DNA of 64,000 bases. Origin: Litsea cubeba (lineage: Eukaryota > Streptophyta > Magnoliopsida > Laurales > Lauraceae). The DNA lies in NCBI GenBank assembly GCA_012931725.1, contig CM022944.1:63326804-63390803 (forward strand), written 5' to 3'. Shown one piece after another: positions 21,344-33,552 of this stretch. Position 1 is the first letter of the stretch, and each line of letters starts with the position of its first letter. A model generated the notes under the pieces. It saw only the letters and a list, made by a program, of their open reading frames with translations, had not been told where the DNA came from and did not search any database. A program made the position numbers and the translations under genes.

Positions 21344-23937
21344 GTAAGTACAATGATAAATCCTTAAAATTGTATAATTCGTTATCATTTTATAAAATGT
21401 CAATATTTATGTAGGAAAGGAAGTTCCACATAAATACACATGGGATTGAAAGAGCTATTGGAAGAGGTTGTTTTTTTCTTGTGCATGTCATGCTTGAGCC
21501 ACATGTTCATGTTCATAGAATGTCTAGGATATGTTGTGTACATTGAGCACCATTGGATGTGAGGATTCGAAAGGTGTTCAAGTGAGCAATATTCAGATAC
21601 TAAAGAAAAAAAGGAATACATACTGAATAAGTAACATAATACTATTGTGGCATAATACGTAACCGTTAATAAAACTATAACAGTTAATAAAACTATTGTA
21701 ACATAATAAGCTATGCAAACCTCTCATCCTATCTATTGATAATTAAGACTTAAGAGCCTAGTTTCATAAGATCACAAGAGCATTTATCGCTTCAACTTGA
21801 TGTTTTGGACTGATAAAATAATCACATCTTGCTCAGAAGTATTAATATGATTAGCACAATCCTCTAAAGTTTTAGTAAATTGGTTTTTGTGGTCTAGTAG
21901 CCTACTTTCGTATACTTTTAGTTGCTTCGAACATGGGTTAGCTAGGAAAAATAAACCAAACCTGTTAGTAGCATTTCAAGGCAATGTCCTATATATTATA
22001 ATGAAATAAGAAATGTGATTCAAATAATGAATAAATAAATCCAGACCACTGTCTGGACAATATTATTTCTTGACAAAGAACTGAATAATTTAGTTGAGAA
22101 ATCAGTTAAATCCAGACCACTGTCTATTTCCAAAGCATGATTCACTTATTTAAAATGGACAAAACTCTTATGAGACACAGCAACTAAAGATGTGTATTAT
22201 TAAAAGAAATGTGAAATACCTGAGCCCAGCATTATTCTAAACCATCTAAATAAGGCTCCAAATGACCATCGCCATTGGAAACCTCATAATTAAGAATTTC
22301 CAAAAGATATTATGTAAAATGAGAGAAAGGTCTAGGATTTGTAGTTTGGGAGAGGTCCTTGATGACCCTGTAGCTAAAAGTGGAAGAACCTATAAAGGAT
22401 GGTTAATTTGGGTCTCCATCATGGATTAACAAGAAACTAAGACATCAATCAATACATAAAAGGCACTTCAGGATTGAAATATGAGTCTATAACAAACAAT
22501 AGTCAAATCACATGAAGACAACTGGCTTTTGTTAAAATAGAAACTTGGAGATTAAATAAACAGCTCCCAAACAATCAATCAAGTTAAAATAGCATATGTA
22601 GATTCCTCATTGTCTTTGTACTCTCACAAGGAACCCCCCTGCCTTGTGGTTCTAATGCAAGAGCTCTAATGGGTCCCAAATTTCATGAAGGATAACACCA
22701 AAGGACTTTGAATATGAATTGTTGTGTTAGCATATTATTGTGGCAAATGCCTGCAACCAACTTAGAAACCAGTTATCTCCTTCTTATCCATGCTTCTAAT
22801 AATATGTTTCTTTTTTTTTTGTAAACTTATAATTATGTTTCTTTGAATTTCTTGTATGGATGCATGCACTCAGGTATGACGGTGTCTACACACCTGTCAT
22901 CTTAGGCTTATGTCTTCTATAGATCTCCACCTTCAACCTTGGTTATTGATCATATGCCCTGCTTATCAAAATCATTTTCCCATGAAATGTAAGCAATAGG
23001 AAAATAGCAAACATGCTCAAAGCTCAAGTTGGGCCACACAATGGAATGAAGTCATGGACAAAGAAATATTCTGACTGGATGTATATTGGTAAAAACATTC
23101 CTAGCAAACCATGCAATTTTCAAGATTCAGAAGTTGAATTTGGATTAGCTAATAGAGATATAAAGAAAGAAGAGTTAAGGCTTTCTTTCAAACAACCTAT
23201 ACTCTTGTTCTCACTGAGATCTATGGAAGATATTTGTGTTAAATTTCACATAATGAAATATGCTCTAGGAAATAAAGTTCTGTGTGCTTAATCTTTGCAG
23301 ATGTTTCTTTAGTAGGATAATCTGAAAATCTCCTTTTTCTGATTTGGAAAATCCATGTGTGTCAATGATTCATTATGTTCTTCTAGAGTGTCAAATTCTA
23401 CAGTATTTTCTAATCGTGTTATACTCTTCCCAGCCCTTGCACACTATCTGTAAACATATAGATAAGAGGGCCATAAGGCTTTGAAATAGAGATAAAAACC
23501 AAAACTGGATTTTTTGGAATTTCTTATTCTGTATATGCTTGATGTTTACACCAAGTCAGAACAAAAACTTATTAAATGCAGTTTTCATTTCTGAGTTTAT
23601 GTGCATTAGTGCTAGGTTGCATACATAAGTAAAAAATTCCTGCACTAGTTTTTAGGTTGCACGTTACATACATTGCGTAGTTTAAAAATTCTGCATTGTC
23701 TCATGTTTTGCATCATAATTAGGACTAGAAAGTTCCTTTCAAATGGTGCTTCAAGTATTGGATGGCTCAATGGTGTTTATGCATTGGATAATTGTTCTGT
23801 TGGGGTTGATTTGATGAAGTGGTGTAGTGCTTCATACAATTTTTGGGATTAGGGACTTTGGACGTTTGAGAAGTCCTAGATTCAGATACAAAGCTTGGTG
23901 AGGTAGCTTCACCAACCATTAGAGAAGCTATAGGTGC
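21344..23937. other. CACTA internal non-coding DNA
   Basis: AT-rich sequence after the last recognised exon. Scattered frames such as 23013-23291 have no family resemblance that I can see. No second transposase gene, tandem array or RNA gene was identified. Confidence 0.45.
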
Positions 23938-24001
23938 TTTGATGTGATAGAAATGCCACAGTTGAAAGCTTTGATGTGATAGAACTGCCACAGCTGAAAG
24001 C
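23938..24001. repeat. 32-bp direct duplication in the CACTA element
   Basis: TTTGATGTGATAGAA(A/C)TGCC followed by ACAG(T/C)TGAAAGC occurs twice without a gap (23938-23969 and 23970-24001) with two differences. Confidence 0.85.
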
Positions 24002-24693
24002 TAAATGCCACAATTTGCCAATTTTGTTGCTCCCCTGTGTAGCAGGAAAGAGGGTCTCAAGAACTGTGAGGAGTGTGGAGTTCTGTTCACTCTTCCCTCA
24101 GTGAACAGAACATCTCCATCTTTGGCAATTGTCATCCATATAGCTGAAGCTATTAGAGGAAGTAGTGTTGTTTGGTGTTCAAGTGAACAGTGTGGATTTT
24201 TGTAGCCTTCTCTCTCAGTGCTGGTTGTGTTTTTTCTGTTGCTGCTGGTTGTGTTTTTTCTGTTGCTAATTTCTCCTTATGTTAGCTGTGCTCTGTGTTG
24301 TAAAGCTGAGTGGCTGGAAGGGAGATATTTGTAATGGTATAAGGATTATTTTTTGTAGAATGCACTAATGATAGTCATGGAAGGGAGATAGTCTAAACTT
24401 TCCCCATTCCTAATATTTTCACATGCTTTTATTTTGTCACCCCTAATATTTCCACATGCTTTTATTTTGTCTCACTTACTTCGCTTTTGATTCCCATGTT
24501 TAATTCCTAACAATTTTTTTTTGTACCACAGATTGGAGATCAATGTAATAGAGGCCAATTGCCTGAAGATCTTTTTGTTTTTTATAAGAATTTTGTACTT
24601 ACACTATTTTCGATGCTACATTTTTACTTGAATTAGTAACGATGATGTGGCTAAACTTGTGGGTTGGATTTAATAGTTATATGTTTCCTAATA

Positions 24694-24930
24694 TGTTGAA
24701 CGAGCAGGTTTTGTACATTTTTGATTAGTTAAATGAGAAGACTTTATCATGCATTATATTTTAGTTGAACGAGCAGGTTTTACTGTACATTTTATCTTAG
24801 TTGAATGGGTAGTTTTTATTGTACATTTTATCTGAGTTGAATGGGTATGTTTTATTATACAATTTATTTTTGTTGAATGGGAAGGTTTTATTGTACATTT
24901 TATTTTAGTTGAAAGAGCAGGTTTTATTAT
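24694..24930. repeat. 47-bp degenerate tandem repeat in the CACTA element
   Basis: Four to five units with the shape GTTGAA(C/T)GnGnAGGTTTT followed by ATTGTACATTTTAT. They precede the right subterminal region. Confidence 0.75.
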
Positions 24931-25565
24931 ATTCAGAGTAAAGAAGTTATTTGAGGTGGCATGTAGTAATTTATAAAATAAGTTTATTATTTTTAGAGAT
25001 GAATTTTATTTGTCGCCCAATAAGAATAAATATATCTTTGCATATTATCCCTGACGTATATAATTTGTCGCCTAAGAGAATTTGTGGCAAGGTTAAATAT
25101 TGGGCGACGAATTAAGGTGGTCGCTTAATGTCTACAAACTATGCGCGACAAAACTAATTCGCCACCTATTATAACTCATGGCAATTCATACACTATTTAG
25201 CGAGAATATAGTTTTGTTGGTAAAACATATAATTCAGCGATGACTCCATTTTGTCGCCAAATTCCTTTACATCATTTTTTAGGCATTTTTATGACGAATT
25301 ATAGATATTTGGCGACAAAAAATATCCTTTTTGCTGACATTTTGTTTCGTCGCAATTTAATTTTATTTGGCGACGATATTGTTTTGTCGCAGAAAATTGA
25401 TATTTGGCGACGACTAGTTGTGATCGTCGGCAAAAAAATTCATCCACGCCTAATAGGCGACGTACTGGCGACAAAATTGGTTTTGTCGCAGAATATAATG
25501 GGCGACGATTTTGTGATTTTCTGCGATAAATATTTGCGTCGCGAAAAATGATTTTTGTTGTAGTG

Positions 25566-26455
25566 GTAGATTCGTTTCAAGGTTTTGGGAAACTTTGCAT
25601 GAATCTATAGGTACGAGGCTTCAGTTTAGTACGTCGTATCACCCTCAGACAGATGGTCGGCCAGAGCGGACGATTCAGACCTTGGAAGACATGCTACATG
25701 CCTGTGGGCTAGATTTCAAGACTTAGTGGGATAAGAGTCTACTACTTTGCGAAATTGCTTATAGTAACAGTTTCACTAGAGCATAGCGATGACGCCTTTT
25801 GAAGCATTCTATGGCAGAAGATGCAGTACTGTGGTGTGTTGGGAGGAGGTCCGTGAACGTAGTTTCCATGGACCGGTTCTGATTGGTGAGACAAGTGAGA
25901 AGGTTAAGCTAATACATGAGCGCTTGAAGGTTGCTAGAAGGTGACAAAAGAGCTACGCTGATATTTGGAGAAGAGACTTGTAGTTTCAAGAATGGGATAA
26001 ACTGTTTTTGAAAGTGTCACTGGTTGGAGGAATTTTAAGATTTGGGCAGAAGGGTAAGTTGTCAAGGAGATTCATTGGACCTTATGAGGTTTTAAGCTGA
26101 ATTAGTGATGTGGCTTACCGAATAGCCTTACCGCCAGAGCTCTCAAGCATGCATAATGTATTTCACGTCTCGATGTTAAAGAAGTATGTTCTAGATTCTT
26201 CACATGTACTACGACATGAGCCGTTGGAAATTCGTGAAGATGCCACCTATGTTGAGAAACCAATCAGAGTTATCGACACAAATGAGCAAGAGCTGAGAAC
26301 CCACACAATTCATTGGGTGAAAGTACTTTGGGAGAACCACGGACTCGAAGAAGCAACTTGGGAGTTAAGAGATCAGGTTCAGAGGAAATATCCTCATCTT
26401 CTACCTGAGGTGAGTGGTTTCATTTGGAGGACCAAATGCTCTAAGGGGTGGAGGA
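25566..26455 (+). pseudogene. Tekay-like chromovirus pol, 3' part (integrase end and chromodomain)
   Basis: Resumes immediately after the CACTA right end. The integrase core reads RFWETLHESIGTRLQFSTSYH and PQTDGRPERTIQTLEDMLHAC. Frame breaks and stops follow near 25720-25990. An intact 116-codon stretch (26110-26460) contains the integrase C-terminal AYRIALPPELS, NVFHVSMLKKY and a chromodomain-like VKVLWENHGLEEATWEL. That chromodomain defines chromoviruses, and the phrasing fits the Tekay/Del clade. Chromodomains direct integration to marked chromatin. Non-functional here because of stops and the upstream deletion. Confidence 0.85.
26441..26455 (+). promoter_or_regulatory. Polypurine tract of the chromovirus
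   Basis: CTAAGGGGTGGAGGA directly precedes the LTR start TGTAAGAC. It overlaps the end of the pol frame, as is common in Tekay elements. Confidence 0.75.
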
Positions 26456-29425
26456 TGTAAGACTTTGACCCAGGTTTGATGTAATTATCACTATTTAAGT
26501 CAGGTATTAGTTTTCTAAGTGGGATTAGGGGATGTTTGACTTAGGTTATGAGGTTGACTAGATTTTCATAGCTTTGGAGAGTTTTTTAGGGCCTTTGACC
26601 TTAGTCTGGCACACACAGGGAGGCCTGTGTCACTCGTGTAAGTGTGGGGAGATTTATTCTTAATTTTGAAAATTTTCGATTTTGACTTCTTTTGATAGGT
26701 CATATTAGCCCCAAAAACTTTGGTATTCATTCCGTCCGTATTCAAACCCCAGAAATCTGGTTTTCCAGCGAAAAGGGCAAAACAGATTTTTCACATCAAA
26801 TATGTGCATGAATTTTGATATTTTTAAACCAAGCGGAAATTGTACTTTTTGAAAACTAGATTTTTTGACAAACAATTTTTTTTCCTTCGTCGATCACATC
26901 CGGGACCCACAAAAGGGGTTTCTGAGCCCTTGAAATTTTAGGGGTCAGTGGAGCCCACTCCCCATTTGGCTTAGAACCAACCCATGTATGTTTTCTTCCC
27001 TATTGTTCTTGTTTCAAAACCAGGCCAAACAAGAGAACTCTTCTCCCTTTTCCAGCCATTTCTTTCTCCTGCGTGTCTATGTAAATCAGCCAAAATAAGA
27101 AATCTAATTGCACCTTCATCTTCTCCATCTTCCTAGCTTTCCATTGATACTATTTTTGAAGGATTTATGCAACATCATCTTCTTCTTGGATAGAGCTCTC
27201 ATAGGTAAGCTATGATTTTTATCTTCTATCAATGGCTTTGTTAGGTCCTTTAGAGCATTTAAATCATGCGTCTAAGGTTTCTTTTGGAGCAACCCTTCCT
27301 TTTTCAAAATCTTTGGGGTTTTGAGTTGTTTTCCATTGGGCTTTTGTAGATTGGAGATCTCATATGTAAGGAGTGATTAGAGTTCTTTTGAAACCCAATT
27401 GGTGGAAAGGCAAGTTCTTTATTTGGTTATTGATGTGCATGCAAGTTACTTGGGAAAATCTAGTTTAAGTTTCTTATCTTTGAATATTGTGATGCTTAAT
27501 TATCTTGATTTGAATTCAGTTCTCTAATATAGTACTATTCCTAATGTATAGATGCTTTGAATTACTTCAGTTTTCATTATCTCAGTTTAGTTTGCTTGAA
27601 TTTCACTTCGTCGTGTACTTGTTATGTTTCATGGGTTTTGATGGAGGTTTGGATGGAGAATTGCATGTTTCATGGATATTAAGGGAGGTTGGAATGATGA
27701 ATTATGTGTTTTGAAGGAAGAAGTGTAGGAAATGGTGAAATGGAGAGCATTGGAGGCTCTTTCTCTGTAGGAAAAGCTCTTGGTAGAGGAAGTATGGCGT
27801 TTTGGGAAGCAAGGACAAGTTCTGGGAGTTCTGAACCCAGAATTTCATGAAGTTCGGTCGAGGGTCGGTTCACCGAACCAAAATTCGGTTCAGACAACAA
27901 AACAAGGAAAAAACTCAAGAAATTAAGGTCGGTTAACCGACACCTGACTGAACTTTTGTCGGTTAAGAAACTAGAGAGCACAAATTTCTCTAGGATGACA
28001 CTCAGTCACCTGTCGGTTAATCGACAATTAACCAAGTGCCAACCAAGCTTCCTGGAATTTGGAGAACTAAGGGAAAGTCAGGGATTTTTATTCATAGACA
28101 CTTGGACCTTGTCACGTGGGCGTTGTACACTTGGATCGCTAGGATGTCGTAAAACTTTAGGCACCAATTGCTATGAATATTCTACATTTGGCCTCTAAGT
28201 GTATATCTAGCCAACATATATGGTCTCAATGTGCTAATGGGATTGTGAGTCGTGATTTAGTATTTGCTAACCAAACCCTTTTGATTTTTTGACATTTTAA
28301 AGAAAAGATTTTCAAATGTATTTTACCTAAGTGTCAAACTTTGGTATTCAATTGTGATCGATGATTTCAGCATGTATCATGTCAAGACTACCCTTTTGGG
28401 ATTTTTTTGTGTGTTTACAATAGCAGTATGGGTAGTTTCCGTTGACTAAAGTACGAAGTTTTGTTTGAAAGGTTGCATGGAATTTTGTCTCGGCACCACT
28501 AAGCTTGGACAATCTTGTCTGTTTGATCATCCGACTTGGATCCTTAAATACTTTGTACCAACTACAGTTTCGGATTCGTGTGTCTGATATTACCCGTTCC
28601 GTGGCCAGACTTTCGTGTGATGCCCTGCTATACTGGATTACTATAATTATACATTTGTGTGCTCCCTTCACCTCGTGTGACGGAGGTTTATATCCTGTGT
28701 GCTCCTGTCACTTCGGTGATAGAGAATATAGCTTTGTGTGGTTGCCAACGTGTTAGATTTGAGTTGCTTAATTGATTTACATCATGATTTAAATGAAATG
28801 CGTATTTCAAAAATGCGATTGTTTTCCTCGCCTTTCTTATTTAAGTCATGTTATATTATTTATGAACTTATTCATATTATAGCATGTTTATCACCTTTTT
28901 CAATCACCTGCAAGACCGTTGGGTCTGACCTTGTAATTTGGTGCTCAGGTCCAGGTATCGATGCCCCTGAGGTGGAGGTGGTTGAGCCACAGTATGCTAG
29001 AGAGTTGCAGCTCGACGATGTCATTTAGACATCGGGTTGGGTCCTGAGCTGCGTATCATTGTGGGAGTGTCCATTCTATTTTTTGATTTTTTTTATATTA
29101 GCCTTTGTTGGCTTGTCTTTTTTGGGGGTTGTAAACTTTAAACTTATCTTCTTGTGTGATGTAAATATTAAACTCTAAATTTATGGGTATGTTTCCCTCT
29201 CTGACATTAGTCTTTATGTTTCTAGATCCATTTGACTAACACGTGTGTTTGCTACATGCTTCCTTAGTTTATTACTTGTGTTTGTTTGTGAGGAGTTCGA
29301 ATGTGGAATCCTCATCGCGGAAACTTGTGGGAAACAGCGTGAGCAGGTGAAATTTTTTGGTCCACCGCGCCGCGGTCCCGGATTAAGGCCTTGGTTTAGC
29401 GAGGTCCCGGTCCGGGGTCGTGACA
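26456..29425 (+). mobile_element. 3' LTR of the Tekay-like chromovirus
   Basis: About 2.97 kb from TGTAAGACTTTG to GGGGTCGTGACA, consistent with long Tekay LTRs. It contains palindromic GGTCGGTTAACCGAC (about 27926-27940) and related GGTTAATCGACAATTAACC words. No 5' LTR partner was found in the window, so age cannot be estimated. No gene lies inside it. Frames such as 28505-28756 are LTR noise. Confidence 0.8.
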
Positions 29426-29571
29426 AAATAGTCATTACAAATTTCAATATGCACACTAAAATATATTTTCATTTACTATAAAGTAAGATTCACAAAAACC
29501 CACCCTACATGAACTATACAAAAATATATGTAGTATTTACAATTTCCAAAATGTTTCAATATTCTAGTAAG
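29426..29571. other. AT-rich flank
   Basis: Short AT-rich stretch between the chromovirus LTR and the possible hAT remnant. I see nothing in it. Confidence 0.5.
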
Positions 29572-30655
29572 CAAGGGCAGAACCAGGAAATTTATTTAGG
29601 GGGGCCAAAGAAAAAAAAGACATTAAACGAGATTGCAAAATCTAATAATAAAACACGTGATAATCAAAATTTTGAAGTTGTGCTCGACGTTCTTTCATTA
29701 AGTTAAGATCAACAATTATATTTTTCAATACTGGATTTTTCTGTAGTTTTTCTAATATATATAAAATTAAATAATCCGTAAGAAATTAATCTTTTTTTGT
29801 ATTCTTCTCTTAAAAAAGGAATCAATGGTTGATGTTTTAACCATGATCATCATCCTATAAAAAATCAAAAATTAAAAATATAAAAAATTATAAGATTATT
29901 GTTAACTACAATGAATGAAAAATAAGTTGAATTCAAATCATTACTATAAGATAAACAAAATACAATGCACTAGTTGTTTTCTCCTTAAAATAGATTTTTT
30001 CAGTCATATTTTTCTAGCATGGTTAATAATAATCAAACAAAGAAATACAATTATATTTTTTTATCCACGATGGATAAAACTCCGATTGAATAAAAGATTT
30101 ATATAATCATAAAACGCAAATAGACATTGATTTTAAGCGGATTAGATTCCAGTATGAGCCATGGAGATTGAAAATAATTATTGACATGTAGTGAAATTAG
30201 TACATCTACGTAATTTAAAAAATAATTTATAAAAGAGAATGCGGGTTCATAGTTTTTCTTCTTTATTCATACCTCAAAATCTCTTCAAGTCTGCAACCAA
30301 AAACTCCTTTCAAGATCTCTAATAAGAAGACGTTCTTTCTCCTCTCCTCTCTTGGATTGTAAGATTTGGGGCAAGTGTAGATAGATAAAAATGAAAAATC
30401 TCTTCTCCAATCTCCATCAAGCCTTCCTTATTTGTTCTCATTTTCTTTCCTTTCCTTTTCTTTTTTCATTTTAAGTTTTTTCCAAAATCAACTATACTTT
30501 TGTTTTCTTTTTCTAAGAGCCGTGTTTAAAAAGCTCATAAACAATGGATGGATGGCCACATATGGAGGTCTCAAGCACTAATTATAGTGGATTTCAAGAT
30601 GTAAGGGGAGGGGCATGGTGGGGGCCCTGGCCAGCCCCACTAGGTCCGCCTCTTG
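29572..30655. mobile_element. Possible non-autonomous hAT-like element
   Basis: The left end reads CAAGGGCAGAACCAGG and the right end, on the minus strand, CAAGAGGCGGACCTAG. These are imperfect inverted termini in the GGCGGAGCCAGG style of plant hAT relatives. Each end is followed inward by a G-rich block (AGGGGGGCC; GGGGCTGGCCAGGG). The interior is AT-rich with no coding frame. The flanking octamers match at only half their positions, so the boundaries are tentative. Confidence 0.35.
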
Positions 30656-30825
30656 TCAATGAGGCAATAATCACTTCATTATTTAGAAAACCTGAGCATT
30701 GCAAACTTCCGTTGGAAATTTAACAAGTATATAATTGGGCTTTGCGGATTAAAATTGGGTTCCACTTTCCGAACCCATTTGTTCAAACTATTTTTTTTTA
30801 ATTGAAAGACGTGTGGGATAATCAT

Positions 30826-30945
30826 GGTTTAAAATCTCAGTCTCGGGCGTGGTATCGGCCGGGCCGAAAAACCGATATGATATCGGTATCGTCGCGGATA
30901 TCGGTCCGTCGCGGTCGTCGCAGTGTGAATTTTTTTTAATCCAAA
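30826..30945. repeat. CGATATCGG-word cluster
   Basis: Dense overlapping copies of ATCGG, CGATAT and TCGCGG words in both orientations (ACCGATATGATATCGGT is an inverted repeat). Clusters like this occur at the ends of some plant hAT elements. Here it lies just beyond the hAT-like C-terminal coding remnant at 31387. Confidence 0.45.
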
Positions 30946-31386
30946 AAAATTCGCAAAAATATCCAAAAAAATCCATAATATTAGAAAATGTTGGAAAACA
31001 ATATTTTTTTTCCATTAGTAACAACAATAAATCAAAATCTTGGTCACCTTAAGTTATGGGTCCTGTCTGTGTCGCTGTTCGCTTTCTTCTCCAGTATTTC
31101 ATATAATGCAACCATTATTGTTGCTCATGATCAATTTATTAGTGTAAAATATAAGAAAATAAAGATAACATATCAATCATCATTCAATACTAACTCAATC
31201 ATCAAATAAGTTGTGAAATTCATGACCATAAAGATAACATATTAAAATCTGAAACATGATAGTAAGATAGATAAATCATAAAGCACCTGGGCATCAAAAG
31301 GTTCATGTTTACCTGAAATTAGAGGGGACTAGAGAGTAGAAACCAGAGAGAGATTGATGAGTATGAGTGTATGACAAATTGACAGT

Positions 31387-31499
31387 CTAATACCAAGTGG
31401 AGTGTTGCCCAGGCTCAATGTTATCATCATCATTTCTTCGGTATTGGTTAAAAAGATATGCTCCATACTGTTGCGTAGCACTACCATACCCATGACCAT
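31387..31499 (-). pseudogene. C-terminal tail remnant of a hAT-type transposase-like protein
   Basis: The minus strand reads an open Gly/Tyr/Gln-rich then acidic tail (GHGYGSATQQYGAYLF, then NDDDNIEPGQHSTWY) and a stop at 31387. Tails of this composition end several plant hAT/BED-zinc-finger transposase-like proteins. The reading is cut off at 31499, where a Tat LTR begins, so the LTR appears to have inserted into the coding exon. The family call rests on tail composition only. Confidence 0.4.
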
Positions 31500-33497
31500 T
31501 GTTGACACAAAAAAAAAGTGTCACTTTGCCTTTTCAACATCAAGAAAACTACAAGAAGCTGCAACCTACCATAAATAGGCAATGCTACTTCCAAAAGTCA
31601 AATCTTGTCAGAATCAAACAAAAACTGCAAGATCCTTCAAGACAGTCAGAAGAGGAGTACACAAGAAGTCTCGGGCCATTTCAAAATCATTTGGCCAAAC
31701 TTCGCTTCTCTGATAGCTGAATAGGAGCTCTCGGTGGTGACAGCATCGAAGACACCAAATCTTCGATCAGAGCCTGTGGATGATCTCAAAATACATCCAA
31801 AATGCTCCACGTCAAGTTCCAAGTCAAACCGACAACGTTTGACCCTACATCAACCCTCAAACAGCTAAATCAAGCCTCTTGGTGGCGAGAACCACCGAGG
31901 CCATCACTCATCAGACAGAGCACATGGCTGGCTTCAAGATGCTTACAAAGGGCTACATGTCAAGTTTCAGGTCATTTCGACAATATTTGACCATACTTTG
32001 ACTCTCGGAAGCCAAATCGGGCCTCTCGGCGGTAAAGCTCCCCGGGACCATGGTTTCCAAGACAGAGCCTGTGGATCATCTCAAAATGACTCCAGTAGGT
32101 TTCCTGTCAAATTTCAAGTCAATCGAACACCGATTGGCTGCACATCAAGGCGAGACATCTTCATCGCGACAAAATCATGTCTACTGGTGACAAGACCCGT
32201 CATTCCAACATCGTTTGACCCAGTTTCAGCTTATGACGGAAAATCGGCAGCTCTACGCTACAAAGTCTTCGACTTTCCCGAAAAATTGGAAACTCGGCAC
32301 TCCAAAATGCAAGGATTCTTGTCAAGTTTTCTACAAGGAAATTAGGCCAACAAATGTGCAAAAATGTCAAGAAAAATACAGAAGAAAAAAGAATTGGAAA
32401 AGGCCTCAAAGCGCCCGCGAAACGAGACCAAAAGGGGATAATCCCCCCAGGGTCGCCACCGCGACTCCTGTGCATGGTTGCCGGCGACCATGGAGCTCTG
32501 AATCGCCGGGTTCTCCCCGGAAAGATCTGTTTTCAGCCATTTTTTGCGTTTCGAAGTTTCCAACTCCTGAAATTTTCCAAAATGCATACTTTTGTGGCAC
32601 CAAGTCCGTCGACATCCGTCAAAATCATGGGTCTATCTTGAAGAGTACCAAAATCAACATTGATCGCCAATTGGTCAACCAAAAAAGTGCACTTTTTACC
32701 CTATCGATCGAGAAATCGACAGGACAGGTGTCACTGGCCTGTTGTTAGCTATCAATGTCTGAAGTTACATGATCATCTGATGTTGATCAACATGTAGATC
32801 CATCGATGATCATCGCCAGAAGAATTCCAAAAGACGTGGCACGGCCCGTGACTCTTCAACTGCTCGGCAACCACTTAATGCGATTAATTGACTAGCTTTA
32901 TTGCAGTCATTAATTCATTTCTTTGGACGACCCAATCAGAAGCAAGCATTTGGGAGTTACAAGTCAATTGATTCATGGCATTTAAGCCATGAAACTCCTC
33001 CCATCATGGTGATTAAAGGTGATTAAATGTCCTCAATCTCCACCGGCCAATTAGAAGCCAAGAAAAAGGAGTTACAAAATAATGAAATAAATATTGTAAC
33101 TCCTTCCTTTATCTAGCTTTATGACAATTAATGCTCATAAATCCTCCTAAATGGCTATCTAAAAGCCTATAAATAGGAGAGCATTCCAAGAAGAAAGGAC
33201 ACACAGATCCCAGATCAGAAAAAAGCATAGAAAATCCAGAGAAAGAAAGAGAGAAAACTCTGCTGAAGTTCTGCACAGACCACCACTACAAGGTAACAAA
33301 AGCCCCTTGGGGGTTACCCCACCCCTAAGGTCCTTGCCTTCTCTTTCTGCCTCCAATGGCTTAGACATGACTTTCAGCCCGTCTACTTAGCTTTTTATTG
33401 GGAATAGGACCTCCTCTTGGTCTTTGTCCTCTAAAAATCTGAGGTTATAGCCAAGCAAAGCGAATCAAGAGCATCCTCTATTCTCATCTGCATGGAT
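31500..33497 (+). mobile_element. Truncated Tat LTR (first copy)
   Basis: Begins TGTTGACAC and follows the Tat LTR for about 2.0 kb through U3 repeats, TATA box and R hairpin. It stops at CATCTGCATGGAT, where another LTR starts. The missing last part (about 500 bp, from the GATGGCGAAGTCCAC block to CCATCA) is not found elsewhere nearby. No polypurine tract precedes it, so it is a 5' or solo LTR that a second Tat element entered. Confidence 0.85.
33168..33175 (+). promoter_or_regulatory. TATA box, first Tat LTR
   Basis: TATAAATA in the conserved CCTATAAATAGGAGAGC context shared by all Tat LTRs in the window. Confidence 0.65.
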
Positions 33498-33552
33498 TGT
33501 TGACACCAAAAATGTCACTTTCCTTCTTCAAGATCCAGAAAACTGCATGAAG

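Larger units (their letters stand above)
17352..25565 (+). mobile_element. CACTA (En/Spm-type) DNA transposon, 8.2 kb
   Basis: Inverted termini: the right end read inward is CACTACAACAAAAATCATT and the left end is the same with its first base changed to G. The match continues for about 28 bp. Subterminal regions (17380-17720 and 25000-25545) are packed with GCGAC/GTCGC words in both orientations, typical of transposase-binding arrays. The element sits inside chromovirus integrase, whose reading resumes directly after it. No clean 3-bp target duplication is visible (TAA versus GTA). It contains one spliced, decayed Transposase_24-like gene and no recognisable catalytic TNP2/Transposase_21 gene, so it is probably non-autonomous. 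Confidence 0.85.

Noticed and set aside
28505..28756. Open frames in the chromovirus LTR (for example 28505-28756, 27679-27981)
   Set aside because: They lie within a complete LTR and show no conserved domain.
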